From Giardia muris (Eukaryota > Fornicata > Diplomonadida > Hexamitidae), in the NCBI GenBank assembly GCA_006247105.1, contig CM016929.1, positions 744,001 through 808,000 on the forward strand: a DNA stretch of 64,000 nt, given 5' to 3'. The notes below the pieces were generated by a model. The model saw only the letters and a program-made list of their open reading frames with translations. It was not told the origin of the DNA and made no database searches. A program made the translations under genes and the position numbers. The number at the start of each line of letters is the position of its first letter. Positions within the stretch are counted from its first letter, which is position 1. Below are positions 17,758 to 26,271 of this stretch, piece by piece.

Positions 17758-19464
17758 CTAGATGTCCTTCACCCGAGCCAGGTCATTGGTGTAGCCTCGA
17801 ATGAACTCGGAGATGTCTGTGAGGTCAATGACCCGTGAAAGGGAAAGGCTATCCAAATGTTGCATGGCCTCATGCACACTCCCGTTTAATAGCTTCGAGA
17901 TGGCAAGGTTCAGGACCGAAGAGGCGATCAGCGTAGCCTCCGCACTCTGTCCTAGGCGCTGTTCACGTAGTCGAGCCTGCCTCTGACTAAAACCACGTAT
18001 GTCATCGTCTAGAATGGTAGAGAGTGCCGCACATAGCGTCGTTAGGTTGTTCTCGAGGCAATGGCTATAGATCGAACGGAAAAGGGCATCGGATAGTGGC
18101 CGAGCATCTTCTTGACGACGGGTTCGGAGCTGTAAGACGAGGGGGATCGCAAACTCGACGAGATGGACGGAGAGAAGTAAGGAGACGGTATGCTTGAGCG
18201 TCGCAAGGAACTTACTTGTGAGGGCTTCACGTCCAGTTCGAAGGATCCGATGCTCATGCTGTGCCACAACTAAGAGGCGCTGCTTACGCAAGTCGGGGGC
18301 ACCCGCACGGACGTAGGACAAAGCATCCTGTCCCAAGGCGTCCAGAAATAGCTTGTCTAGGTCCTGAGTTGGCGATGGCTCTTCTTTGGCCGCCACGATA
18401 TGCTTGAGGGCGTCTTCAATGGCTTCTGCCGCGGTGATATTGAACCAGACGGCCTTTTGAGGCGTGAGACCCATGAGTCGGCTAAGAAATAGGTCATCTT
18501 GAGAGGATATGTTGAGTAGATTGATGACGAGCGGTAAGGAACGTTCTGGGACCACGATGACCTGGCGATTGATGATTGCGATGGAGAAAATCGTGGGTCG
18601 AATGGAAAGGAGCTCGCGAAGGTCGATTGCATTATTCTCGGGACTAAGGATACAGAGGTCTGTTAAGGAGGCGTCAAAGAAGTACAGCTTACCTAAGGAC
18701 GTCCCCACCACGATGAGACCCAGGGAGTTCGAAAAGGCACAGGCCACGGGATAGTCTGGAATGGCGTCGGAAAGTGAGAGGTGTCGCGTATGAATCTTAC
18801 TCATCAAGACTCGCGAGTCTGATGTTTCCACTAGGAGGTCTGCAAGAACTCCGACCATCAAGACTCCACGGGAGTCGATGGCGACTAACACTCCCTCGTC
18901 AATCGCCACAGCTGCCACCTCAAGCTCTGTTGCGATGATAATCGCTTGCTCCGTCCCTGGGTCCATGGACCGCATCCTCTGGACCCGGACAACCATCTGA
19001 GCAGCCTGTACTCCAAGGGACTCGCTGAACACGGCGATGAAGACGTTTTCGTCGGAAGTCGTCAAGATAACTCGCTCCCCAGGCCTTCGAGTGATCGTGG
19101 CAGCCAGAACAGGCCTCCCGGCATCAGTCCCTTGATAGACCTCGACCTGATGATCGGCAGTACGATAGCTGTAAGGTAAAGAATACTCGTTGACCTCTGT
19201 TATGGTCCCATCTAGGACTGCGGCCGAGTGGTATGTCGAGCGCGTATCGATGAGGAAGGAGCTCCCATTCGTGTACCCAATGGCCAAAGTTATGGGGTCG
19301 ATAGCCCTGGTGAACTTAGGGCAGATCCCTACGGCCTCTCGATAAAAACTGACGTATGCGTGCGGATATGGGGCCCGTAGCAGCTCCTCCTCCGTGAGCC
19401 GCGCCCCGGGCTCGCAATGCGCACACAAGAGAAGGTAACGGACCGTAACCACACCCTCTGGCAT
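17758..19464 (-). CDS. Unknown 568-residue protein directly behind the BBS1 candidate
   Basis: I do not recognise the family. The first 340 residues look mostly beta-strand with repeated short hydrophobic runs ('VLVAIDSRGVLMVGVLADLL', 'NSLGLIVVGTSLGKLYFF'), as in a degenerate beta-propeller. The last 200 residues look helical. That propeller-plus-helices layout is shared by BBSome, IFT and coat-type trafficking proteins. Its ATG (19464-19462) directly follows the TAA of the upstream BBS1-like gene with no spacer. That might mean linked expression, but Giardia genes are normally monocistronic. Its TAG lies 1 bp from the stop of the convergent NEK gene. Confidence 0.6.
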   Translation of the reverse strand: MPEGVVTVRYLLLCAHCEPGARLTEEELLRAPYPHAYVSFYREAVGICPKFTRAIDPITLAIGYTNGSSFLIDTRSTYHSAAVLDGTITEVNEYSLPYSYRTADHQVEVYQGTDAGRPVLAATITRRPGERVILTTSDENVFIAVFSESLGVQAAQMVVRVQRMRSMDPGTEQAIIIATELEVAAVAIDEGVLVAIDSRGVLMVGVLADLLVETSDSRVLMSKIHTRHLSLSDAIPDYPVACAFSNSLGLIVVGTSLGKLYFFDASLTDLCILSPENNAIDLRELLSIRPTIFSIAIINRQVIVVPERSLPLVINLLNISSQDDLFLSRLMGLTPQKAVWFNITAAEAIEDALKHIVAAKEEPSPTQDLDKLFLDALGQDALSYVRAGAPDLRKQRLLVVAQHEHRILRTGREALTSKFLATLKHTVSLLLSVHLVEFAIPLVLQLRTRRQEDARPLSDALFRSIYSHCLENNLTTLCAALSTILDDDIRGFSQRQARLREQRLGQSAEATLIASSVLNLAISKLLNGSVHEAMQHLDSLSLSRVIDLTDISEFIRGYTNDLARVKDI

Positions 19465-21372
19465 TTATATGGAAACGTTCGGGAGCTCCACATCTAGGGA
19501 AGCGTAAAGCGCGTTACCAGCGTCAGCCCCACAGCCCTGTGGCCGCACGAGGCAGATCGTCACGATGCAGCCCGAACCTAGCTTTCGGCCCCGAAGCTCA
19601 TCCGGTATCAATAGGGCGAAGTGCCTCTGCACGCTCTCTTGCGGGGGAAGTGCTGGAACTCGTGCGTGGGTATGGGCTTGAGCTAGGCATGGAAGAATTG
19701 GTGCTGCGGACTTCGGACGTATGAGGATCACTGATGGGGGGAACACTTTGTTGGTGACGTTGAAGACCGTCGTGACTATCGTGATGGCCACCCCATTGAT
19801 CCCCACACTGGCAGCCAAGCGTATGAGCCTATGATCATCTGCTACCACTGATAGCATGTTTGTCGTATCATCCTCCATCCCCGCCGTGATCGCCGCCTGG
19901 ACCGCCGCTTTGGTGTGCGCTCGAGCATTAAGGAACAGTCGAAGGCTGCGTTTCTGTTCTTCGACATCGACCTTCTTCGAATCCTCAGCCTCTTTATCGT
20001 TCTCGCTATCGACGATGTCTTCCACCTCCAACTTCTTATCCTGGAGAGAGGTGTAATGCTCCGATTGAAAGACCTTTCCAAGGTCAATGCTCTCTCTCAG
20101 AGTGCACGTGGTAAGAATATTCATGTCTCTGCTAGCGTACACTAAGGAGGTTTCAGGCTCCTTAGTCACCCGTGCCCAGAGAAAGACGCGATATGGACCA
20201 GACTTCTGATCCAACTCCATAGGTGGTATTGCAACTTGCGTCACCCCCAACTCGGAGACGTACACAATGGCTCCATTCTTGAGTCCAATGGTGAAACCTG
20301 TGAATGGTTTCCCCAATTCGATCACTAGGGGCGCCAAAGTTGCGGCCGGAGAGGGTAGTGGATACGTCTGCTCATGCCTTCCCTTCACGCTCACTCGCCA
20401 CAGCTCTGAGCCCGTAGACCCAGTGACAACGAGAAAGACGCTTTTGTTGACACGATGGACGAACTGAATATCCGGTTCGACCCGAATGACGTTCTGACTG
20501 AGTTCCATGCCACGGACGCTATAGACAGTATTTCTGTCTCCAAGAATTGTTAATCGCCAACGTGGGATGTGAATGTCAGCAGGGTTGGCTACTCCTTCGA
20601 CCTGGATATGAATGGGGATCTCCGGCAATGCAATGCTTCCAAGAGGACCCGCAAGAGTGTCGTCATAGATGAGAATACGTTTGTTCGTCGTGCCAATGAC
20701 AAGGGTATGCCGGAGTGGAGCACTGTCAGTAGCCATTGCCAGAGTGGCGACGCAAGAGACCTCGTCAGCCATGAATCTGAGCTGCATCTCCGTCATTCCA
20801 TCCAGAAGTGTCGCTCTAGTGGCTCTCCGGTCGACTTGGGTTGTATTTGGCCTCCGATCCAAGATAGGAGGCAATGGGTGTTGTCGTTCGTCAGGCCCTG
20901 GACTAGGCAGGGCTAGAAATTGTTGTCCTAACGGCGAGAGTGGAAACTCTTGCCGTATTGCCCGAAGAGTTGCCGCCGTCTCATCGGCCGAGCGTGCAGA
21001 GGCGGTGAAGGCCATCAGGGCAGCAACCTCCTCCTCCCGCCGCTCCATCGTGCTTGTAAGTGTGTGGTACATCAATGAACTCAGTCTAGGCGCTTGAGGA
21101 TCAAGAAATCCTACCACGGTGATGCTTCGTGGGAACAAGACGGCGACAAACTCCCGTGTAGGGCGCGTCCCAGCGAGCGTAATCGGTGTTAGGGCAACGG
21201 GAATCTCTAGCAGCTCGTAGACTAAAGGATCACCCTGCTGACAGTATACCCGAAGCTCCTTCCCCACGGAGACCACGATCGCACAGATTTGGTCCCCGCA
21301 CAGGTCCACCGCTACCGAAAGGGTAGGCTCGGCGCAAGGGAGGGCCGCGATCGTCCTTGGACGAGAGAACAT
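19465..21372 (-). CDS. BBS1-like BBSome subunit
   Basis: A 635-residue protein with an N-terminal beta-propeller and a C-terminal beta-rich (GAE-like) end, the BBS1 layout. The clearest match is about residues 200-290. 'DEVSCVATLA...TLVIGTTNKRILIYD' followed by 'IALPEIPIHIQVEG' corresponds to the BBS1 segment where a 'VSCLVLGTENKELLVLD' strand is followed by 'SLPSVPVFLEV'. The Arg/Glu-rich helical insertion before it also fits BBS1. An acidic insertion (about 440-475) is not usual. The BBSome carries membrane cargo on IFT trains in cilia. Identity rests on recalled family motifs; other propeller proteins are possible. The ATG is divergent from the next gene's ATG across 30 bp. Confidence 0.6.
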   Translation of the reverse strand: MFSRPRTIAALPCAEPTLSVAVDLCGDQICAIVVSVGKELRVYCQQGDPLVYELLEIPVALTPITLAGTRPTREFVAVLFPRSITVVGFLDPQAPRLSSLMYHTLTSTMERREEEVAALMAFTASARSADETAATLRAIRQEFPLSPLGQQFLALPSPGPDERQHPLPPILDRRPNTTQVDRRATRATLLDGMTEMQLRFMADEVSCVATLAMATDSAPLRHTLVIGTTNKRILIYDDTLAGPLGSIALPEIPIHIQVEGVANPADIHIPRWRLTILGDRNTVYSVRGMELSQNVIRVEPDIQFVHRVNKSVFLVVTGSTGSELWRVSVKGRHEQTYPLPSPAATLAPLVIELGKPFTGFTIGLKNGAIVYVSELGVTQVAIPPMELDQKSGPYRVFLWARVTKEPETSLVYASRDMNILTTCTLRESIDLGKVFQSEHYTSLQDKKLEVEDIVDSENDKEAEDSKKVDVEEQKRSLRLFLNARAHTKAAVQAAITAGMEDDTTNMLSVVADDHRLIRLAASVGINGVAITIVTTVFNVTNKVFPPSVILIRPKSAAPILPCLAQAHTHARVPALPPQESVQRHFALLIPDELRGRKLGSGCIVTICLVRPQGCGADAGNALYASLDVELPNVSI

Positions 21373-21402
21373 ACGGGACTCTCTTTAAAAAAGGGGGCTG
21401 AC
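21373..21402. promoter_or_regulatory. 30-bp bidirectional promoter between the BBS1-like gene and an unknown gene
   Basis: Only 30 bp separate the two divergent start codons. The sequence includes CTCTTTAAAAAAG, an AT-rich core that could serve both directions. Confidence 0.5.
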
Positions 21403-23949
21403 ATGAGCACCTTGAAGCCTCCGCCGCGTATCGATCCACAGCACTTGAAGGCAAGCGAGGCTGACCTATCAGAGCTGGAAGAGCGGCTCCAGAATCGGCC
21501 AAAATCCGCGGGGCACGACCCTAACGACATTACCAAGGCTATCGCGAGGAGTCGGGACATCATCACGATGTTCGACCGGCTCAGCCTAGATTCGAGTGCC
21601 CCTAGTGAGGAAGCGGATTCCGAACGGGTTGAGACCGCTCCTCCATCGGCACAGATTCAGTCGGTTCCTGAGCCACAGAAAGAGCACGTAGCACCTCCTG
21701 TGGACGCCAGTAGCCCCGCACATGAGTCTTTGGCCGACGAAGAGCCCATTGGTGGGGTAGAGGGACGACAGCTGGACCCTCTTCCCTCCATCGATCATCT
21801 CAACTACGATGTAGAGGAGGTTGATGGTTCACAGGTCATCCGAATCCCAAGTGCTGTTGCGGGGAGTCTAGCAGACAGCGTGACGCCAGGGATGACCTCG
21901 CCTCTATTACGCAGCGGTGTGGCTGCATCTACGCGTTTGGCGATGAGAAGCATTGTTCTATGTGATACTCCAACCAAGGTGCACTCCCCAGCCGCCACCT
22001 CAACGTCAACTCCAAAGACTGAGCCGAAAAAGACTCCAGACATAATGTTGACCAAGACAGACCTAATTCAAAGCCTTACGGCTGATAGACTAGCATCCAG
22101 TCGGGGGCCACCTAGTCTTGCCGTGAGTGCCCTTGCTGGTCGTGACATTTCCGAGGAGGATGACCAGAGACCACAGGTTTCGGTTGACAAGGCCATTCTA
22201 CAGACCATTGACACCCTCATCAAATCTGCTTCACAGGTTGCACCTGGAGCCTCCCATCCCGTTGATGGTTTGTCGGACCAAGCCCAAGCCTCGAGTGGGA
22301 AGAAGCAGGAGGGTCGGACGCTGATCCCTACGGAGCGTGGAGAACCGCCACAAACGCGCGCGTATACGAAGAAGGAACTGGCGACGATCCAAAGATTGAC
22401 AGACCTCATGCCATCTGAGCAGACCAAACTGATGCGGACCTTACAGGCCTGCCTTTCTGGCGCAGATATCCCCTCATCGACGTCGAAACAGCGTGCTATT
22501 GGGCCGCCCGAGGTGCTTTTTGAGTATGTTGAAGGAACCGGTGACCTTCTCATCAAGATCACCCAGCTGGTTCGAACGTCGAACAAGCGCTGCTACGCTC
22601 CCGGGGTGGTCTTCAATGACAAGACGGAAGAAACGATGCGCGTCCTCGTCCCCGCAGCGACCATGGGGACGAAGCTCCGGCTAGTCAACCGCATCTCCCC
22701 AGTGCTAGAGCAATGGCGTGAGGAGAAGGCCGAGGCAAGCAAGAAGGCTAATGCGGTGAAGACCATGCGGAGTGCACAGCTCCTCAAGCCCGTGCAGAAG
22801 TCATTGGGCTGGCTTGTGGCGTTCATCGATAATCTTTTCAAAGCAAGACATCAGTATCTTGAGCACGAGGCCGAGCGATGCATCGCCGCGAACAATGAGG
22901 TCTTTGCACCCCAAAGCTTCGACGATTTCATCGACACATACATCAAGGGGAAGGTTGGAAACGTATCCCGGGCGTCAACGTTGCGAATCGAGCTTCTGGA
23001 CGCCGTGCAGCGGTATTACTATGTCTCTGCGCATGCTAGACTGTTCTACCTCTTCCTTCCTTCATTCCATACCGGAGGTGCCCTTCCTAACCGGAGACTC
23101 AATTATGCCAATCAATGCGTTGCCTTTGTGCTTAACCTGAGGCAAATCTGTTCGACCATCTGTTTCGATCGTCGGATTAAAATATCAGACGCCGTGCGGC
23201 ATCAAGCTGAACAGCGCTTTCTTCAAAAGGGCCTCGATCCGGCCTTGTTCGCTCAAGGAAATATTGAATCTGACAGGTACGGGACGGCCATGAAGACTCC
23301 AAAGAGTAGGCCCTCAACTGGGTCTGCGATCCCCAGTGGGAAGCTTTTCATCGGTGGTGCCTCATTCAACCCTGTCAATCCACTAGGTCTTCCACGTACA
23401 TACGACGCAAAGGTCATCCAGTTCCCCACCCACAAGGCCTTCCTGAGCAACGCGATCTTCTGTCTCCTTGGAGAGTACGAGGGCCTCACTACCAAGATCC
23501 TTCGGCATGTCGAGAAGGCCGGGGTCTGGATACAAGCGAAGTCGAACCCTTCACGGCCGACGTGCGACGTTATTGAGGGGGAGATATATACGGTCCTCGA
23601 GGCCGCCCTGGACGCCTTTGAGCAGATCCTTGTTAGCTTCAATGGAGTTGAGAATAGCTCGGATCTGCAGCACGATAGTGGCTTCAACTTCAACGCGCAA
23701 GAATCCGCCTCCGACGAGGCAGATTCCCCATCCTCTCAGCTTACTGCTGGTCTTTTTGTCATCCCAGATGTCGAGGACGAGCCCGATTTACCCATTGAAG
23801 GGGCTCTTGCAACAGATGCAGACGTGGAGGCGTTATTGTTGGGGATTGAGACGGGCCTCGACCATGGAACCAAAGGAGATGGGCTCGAGTTTGAGAATGA
23901 GACTGATAGTGATTGGGCGAACCAGCTATTCCCTGGGCAGCTGGAATGA
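21403..23949 (+). CDS. Unknown 848-residue protein
   Basis: I recognise no family. The N-terminal 360 residues are Ser/Pro/Glu-rich and probably disordered. Residues from about 370 to 640 look folded and helical, with 'FEYVEGTGDLLIKITQL', 'LKPVQKSLGWLVAFIDNLF' and 'DAVQRYYYVSAHARLFYLF'. A second folded patch (about 665-760) includes 'KVIQFPTHKAFLSNAIFCLL'. The C-terminal 80 residues are acidic. There are no membrane segments or catalytic motifs. The frame is open back to 21289, but that overlaps the divergent BBS1-like gene, so I start at the ATG at 21403. It converges with tubulin cofactor A, stops 27 bp apart. Confidence 0.65.
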   Translation: MSTLKPPPRIDPQHLKASEADLSELEERLQNRPKSAGHDPNDITKAIARSRDIITMFDRLSLDSSAPSEEADSERVETAPPSAQIQSVPEPQKEHVAPPVDASSPAHESLADEEPIGGVEGRQLDPLPSIDHLNYDVEEVDGSQVIRIPSAVAGSLADSVTPGMTSPLLRSGVAASTRLAMRSIVLCDTPTKVHSPAATSTSTPKTEPKKTPDIMLTKTDLIQSLTADRLASSRGPPSLAVSALAGRDISEEDDQRPQVSVDKAILQTIDTLIKSASQVAPGASHPVDGLSDQAQASSGKKQEGRTLIPTERGEPPQTRAYTKKELATIQRLTDLMPSEQTKLMRTLQACLSGADIPSSTSKQRAIGPPEVLFEYVEGTGDLLIKITQLVRTSNKRCYAPGVVFNDKTEETMRVLVPAATMGTKLRLVNRISPVLEQWREEKAEASKKANAVKTMRSAQLLKPVQKSLGWLVAFIDNLFKARHQYLEHEAERCIAANNEVFAPQSFDDFIDTYIKGKVGNVSRASTLRIELLDAVQRYYYVSAHARLFYLFLPSFHTGGALPNRRLNYANQCVAFVLNLRQICSTICFDRRIKISDAVRHQAEQRFLQKGLDPALFAQGNIESDRYGTAMKTPKSRPSTGSAIPSGKLFIGGASFNPVNPLGLPRTYDAKVIQFPTHKAFLSNAIFCLLGEYEGLTTKILRHVEKAGVWIQAKSNPSRPTCDVIEGEIYTVLEAALDAFEQILVSFNGVENSSDLQHDSGFNFNAQESASDEADSPSSQLTAGLFVIPDVEDEPDLPIEGALATDADVEALLLGIETGLDHGTKGDGLEFENETDSDWANQLFPGQLE

Positions 23950-23975
23950 GCGCCGAGCGGCGGAGACTGAGGACA

Positions 23976-23981
23976 TTCACT
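23976..23981 (-). terminator. AGTGAA poly(A) signal overlapping the TBCA stop codon
   Basis: On the minus strand AGTGAA (23981-23976) contains the TGA at 23979-23977. Confidence 0.65.
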
Positions 23982-24321
23982 TCTTGTGCTCTTCGTACAT
24001 CCTCTGAGCCTCGGCTAACGTAGCGTGTGCCTTCTCGAGCTGCGTCTCCGCCTCGATGGGCTTCGACTCGATCTCCTTGATGGTCTTCTCGAAGATCTTG
24101 ATCTGCTTCGAGAGGCGGGCGAGGGTGTCAAGGATCCCGTCCTCCGCCTCCTTCAGGACCTGCCTCTGGATGTTGATGCGGGGTTCCTCGGCACCCTGCG
24201 CCTCCATCTTCGCGAGGCGGTCCTTCTCCGTCTGGATCTCCTTGACATCGGCGTAGAGGTCCCTTGTCATGCGGCGTGTGATGCCCTCCTGCTTCGTCAG
24301 CTCCTTGATCGGGTCCGTCAT
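23977..24321 (-). CDS. TBCA: Tubulin-folding cofactor A
   Basis: A 114-residue, almost entirely helical, highly charged protein, the size of TBCA (about 105-115 residues). It shows the family pattern of three long helices: an N-terminal 'IKELTKQEGITRRMTRDLYADVK' type helix, a central 'EAEDGILDTLARLSKQI' helix, and a C-terminal helix ending 'MYEEHKK'. TBCA captures folded beta-tubulin released from the chaperonin and feeds the tubulin dimer-assembly pathway. The ATG at 24321 follows a seven-A run. An upstream in-frame ATG (24336) adds five residues and lacks that context. Prefoldin-type coiled coils are the main alternative. Confidence 0.75.
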   Translation of the reverse strand: MTDPIKELTKQEGITRRMTRDLYADVKEIQTEKDRLAKMEAQGAEEPRINIQRQVLKEAEDGILDTLARLSKQIKIFEKTIKEIESKPIEAETQLEKAHATLAEAQRMYEEHKK

Positions 24322-24599
24322 TTTTTTAGGCTCCAAGAGAGAGTGAAGGAAGGTGATCTAGTCTTGGACCATTAGGGCCATCGAGAGGAAAGATAAATGT
24401 GGTCGTCATCGGTGAGAAGAAGAGGATGAGTAACGAGCAATGACCTATGGAGCAGGGTCGGGTATGTACCGGTATGATCAGTATCATTTCCAGACCCATC
24501 GTAACCACTCCCTTGGGACATTCTTGACACCATGTCGATGCTGCGCGTCATCTCCTTCAAAGTTTGAAGAGAAAGTATTGAGAGTGGTCATCTCCAGGG
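24322..24599. other. 278-bp intergenic gap with no supported gene
   Basis: This gap lies between the divergent TBCA (minus) and Bud32 (plus) starts. Only short, unconvincing frames are present. I see no tRNA-like cloverleaf. It presumably holds the two promoters; the left edge is the A-run of TBCA. Confidence 0.4.
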
Positions 24600-25265
24600 A
24601 TGTCGGAGCCGATGTTGAAGGGGGAGCCGCATGCCTTCGAGGATTCCGTCGTCATCTACCAGGGAGCAGAGGCCCTTGTCTCCCGGGGGCGATACCGCGG
24701 GAAGGATGCCGTTCTAAAGCGACGCCTGGTGAAAGGTTATCGTCATCCACTGATCGACCACGAAGTACGGGAGAAGCGTACCCGTATGGAGGTGCAGGCC
24801 ATCAGGAGGGCTAAGGAGGGAGGCGTCCTGTGCCCAAAGGTCCTGGACGTGGATGTTGAGAACTCTTCAATTTATCTCGAATACATAGAGGGGAAAGCCA
24901 TCTCGGACTGTCTAAGGCGCGAAGATGATACCTCTCAGCTGGCCAGGGAGGTTGGGGAGGCGATAGCGAAGTTACATGGGGCTGGGGTGATACATAACGA
25001 CCTGACGACCACGAACATCCTCAAGACCCCCGAGGGTGTTGCCTTCATTGATTTTGGACTGGCTACTACGGGGCGTACGAACTATGAGGTACGTTCTGTT
25101 GACCTCTATGTCCTTGAGCGTGCGTTAGGAGCCGTTCCAGAGGCCAGCCCCATGTTCGACCTGATCTTCGAGGCATATCAAGATACCGCATGGTCAGACC
25201 CCTCAGCACGAGATCAGATGGAAGCGAGATACAACCTGGTGCGTGCTCGTGGCAGAAAACGGTAA
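24600..25265 (+). CDS. BUD32: Bud32/PRPK atypical kinase of the KEOPS complex
   Basis: A 221-residue protein, normal for Bud32. The minimal kinase fold is recognisable: GAEALVSRGRY replaces a glycine loop, a lysine in AVLKRRL binds ATP, 'YRHPLIDHEVREKRTRMEVQAI' is the Bud32-specific segment, IHNDLTTTNIL is the catalytic loop (His-Asn-Asp instead of His-Arg-Asp, as in this family), and IDFGLA is the metal motif. The basic C-terminal tail (RGRKR) is usual. Bud32 works with Kae1 in making the t6A tRNA modification. The stop TAA runs directly into AGTGAA, which in turn overlaps the next ATG. Confidence 0.9.
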   Translation: MSEPMLKGEPHAFEDSVVIYQGAEALVSRGRYRGKDAVLKRRLVKGYRHPLIDHEVREKRTRMEVQAIRRAKEGGVLCPKVLDVDVENSSIYLEYIEGKAISDCLRREDDTSQLAREVGEAIAKLHGAGVIHNDLTTTNILKTPEGVAFIDFGLATTGRTNYEVRSVDLYVLERALGAVPEASPMFDLIFEAYQDTAWSDPSARDQMEARYNLVRARGRKR

Positions 25266-25270
25266 GTGAA
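25265..25270 (+). terminator. AGTGAA poly(A) signal sharing bases with the Bud32 stop and the next ATG
   Basis: In GGTAAGTGAATGG the stop is 25263-25265, AGTGAA is 25265-25270, and an ATG is 25270-25272. Each element shares one base with the next. Confidence 0.65.
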
Positions 25271-26046
25271 TGGGCTCTCGAGTACTTGGCCCGCATGCGG
25301 CCCCCTTGAAGCCCGTGGTTATCGAGTCGATCGTCTCCTTGATTGATGAGCAGACCGCTCCCAGACCACTTGAAGCACGCGAGTACACCATGGCCATCTT
25401 ACTGCTGGGGGTGGATGGGCCTGGAAAGCAGGAGGTCTTCGAGCTTCTGGACGCGTACTTCCAATGCGGCGGTCCGGATCGTCAGGGCGTCCTGACATGC
25501 ACGAGCATCGTGGATGGGAAGGCGTTACAGCTGCAAATATCGGCCATTTCCGAGAAGGCCATCAATAGGCTCAAGAAGGAGCACCCGACGGCGTCCGCGT
25601 GCGTCTTCCTTTGCGACCTATGTTCGGAGGCGTCCGTCGAGTATCTCAAGACGCATTTGGATGAGGTTACAGAGTTTCTTCGTGATGAAACGAACAAGCT
25701 TGAAAGCCTGTATAAGGCCTCAATCGTTGAGTCCTCACAAGAGAACGCTCACGCCCTTACCCCCAACGAGCTGAGGCAGACGCTGACGGCCCCGGACTTC
25801 ATCCCCCACATCCTAGTTCTCTGTTACATTAAGAATGCGAACTCCGAAGTAAGGAAAGATGTGCGAGAGCTGGTCTTCTCCCGTGGTCTTAGGTGGGTCG
25901 AGGTCTCCGAGTATGGGGAGGCGGCAATCCGAGCGATCCTTTGCCATGCCCGTGGGGTGGCTAATGATTATGACTTCATCAGTGATAAGGCTTGGGACCG
26001 GGTCCAAGCGCAGTCGGAGCGAGGAGGCGCTTGCGCCGTCATGTGA
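25270..26046 (+). CDS. Degenerate Ras-like GTPase with C-terminal CaaX box
   Basis: A 258-residue protein with the outline of a small GTPase and damaged motifs. The P-loop is GVDGPGKQ (47-54), with Gln where Ser/Thr should bind magnesium. 'ACVFLCDLCSEASVEYL' fits the strand and helix that follow switch II. The NKxD base-recognition motif is absent ('ILVLCYIKNANSE'), and 'WVEVSEYGEAAI' sits at the SAK position. The protein ends CAVM, a CaaX box that predicts farnesylation. It may be a membrane-bound pseudo-GTPase. The start is uncertain: the ATG at 25270 fuses with the upstream poly(A) signal, while the ATG at 25390 gives a conventional GTPase N-terminus. TGTGAA overlaps the stop. Confidence 0.6.
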   Translation: MGSRVLGPHAAPLKPVVIESIVSLIDEQTAPRPLEAREYTMAILLLGVDGPGKQEVFELLDAYFQCGGPDRQGVLTCTSIVDGKALQLQISAISEKAINRLKKEHPTASACVFLCDLCSEASVEYLKTHLDEVTEFLRDETNKLESLYKASIVESSQENAHALTPNELRQTLTAPDFIPHILVLCYIKNANSEVRKDVRELVFSRGLRWVEVSEYGEAAIRAILCHARGVANDYDFISDKAWDRVQAQSERGGACAVM

Positions 26047-26056
26047 AATAAGCGGT

Positions 26057-26236
26057 TTACAAGGACAGAGCGTTTGAGGGGCAGGCGGCTACGCATTGCC
26101 CGCACTCGATGCAGGCGTCTGGGCGGGCGACTAGAATGACTTTTGAACCTGGGGGGAAGTCGAAGACGTCGACCGGACAAGCCTCACAACACTCCATCAT
26201 GGCACAGCACTTGGACGCGTCAAGAATCACGGGCAT
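26057..26236 (-). CDS. 2[4Fe-4S] ferredoxin with one altered cysteine motif
   Basis: A 59-residue ferredoxin. The second cluster motif is canonical: CIECGQCVAACP (CxxCxxCxxxCP). The first reads CCAMMECCEACP. Spacing from the CP end puts Cys at the first, third and fourth ligand positions (10, 16, 20) but Met13 at the second; extra Cys11 and Cys17 could substitute. Such ferredoxins carry electrons from pyruvate:ferredoxin oxidoreductase and to hydrogenases in anaerobic protists. The ATG at 26236 follows a seven-A run. The longer open frame above it runs antisense through the next gene and is not real. The stop lies inside TGTAAA, one base off AGTAAA. Confidence 0.85.
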   Translation of the reverse strand: MPVILDASKCCAMMECCEACPVDVFDFPPGSKVILVARPDACIECGQCVAACPSNALSL

Positions 26237-26271
26237 TTTTTTGTGCGGGGACAGACGACTCTTCATCCGGG

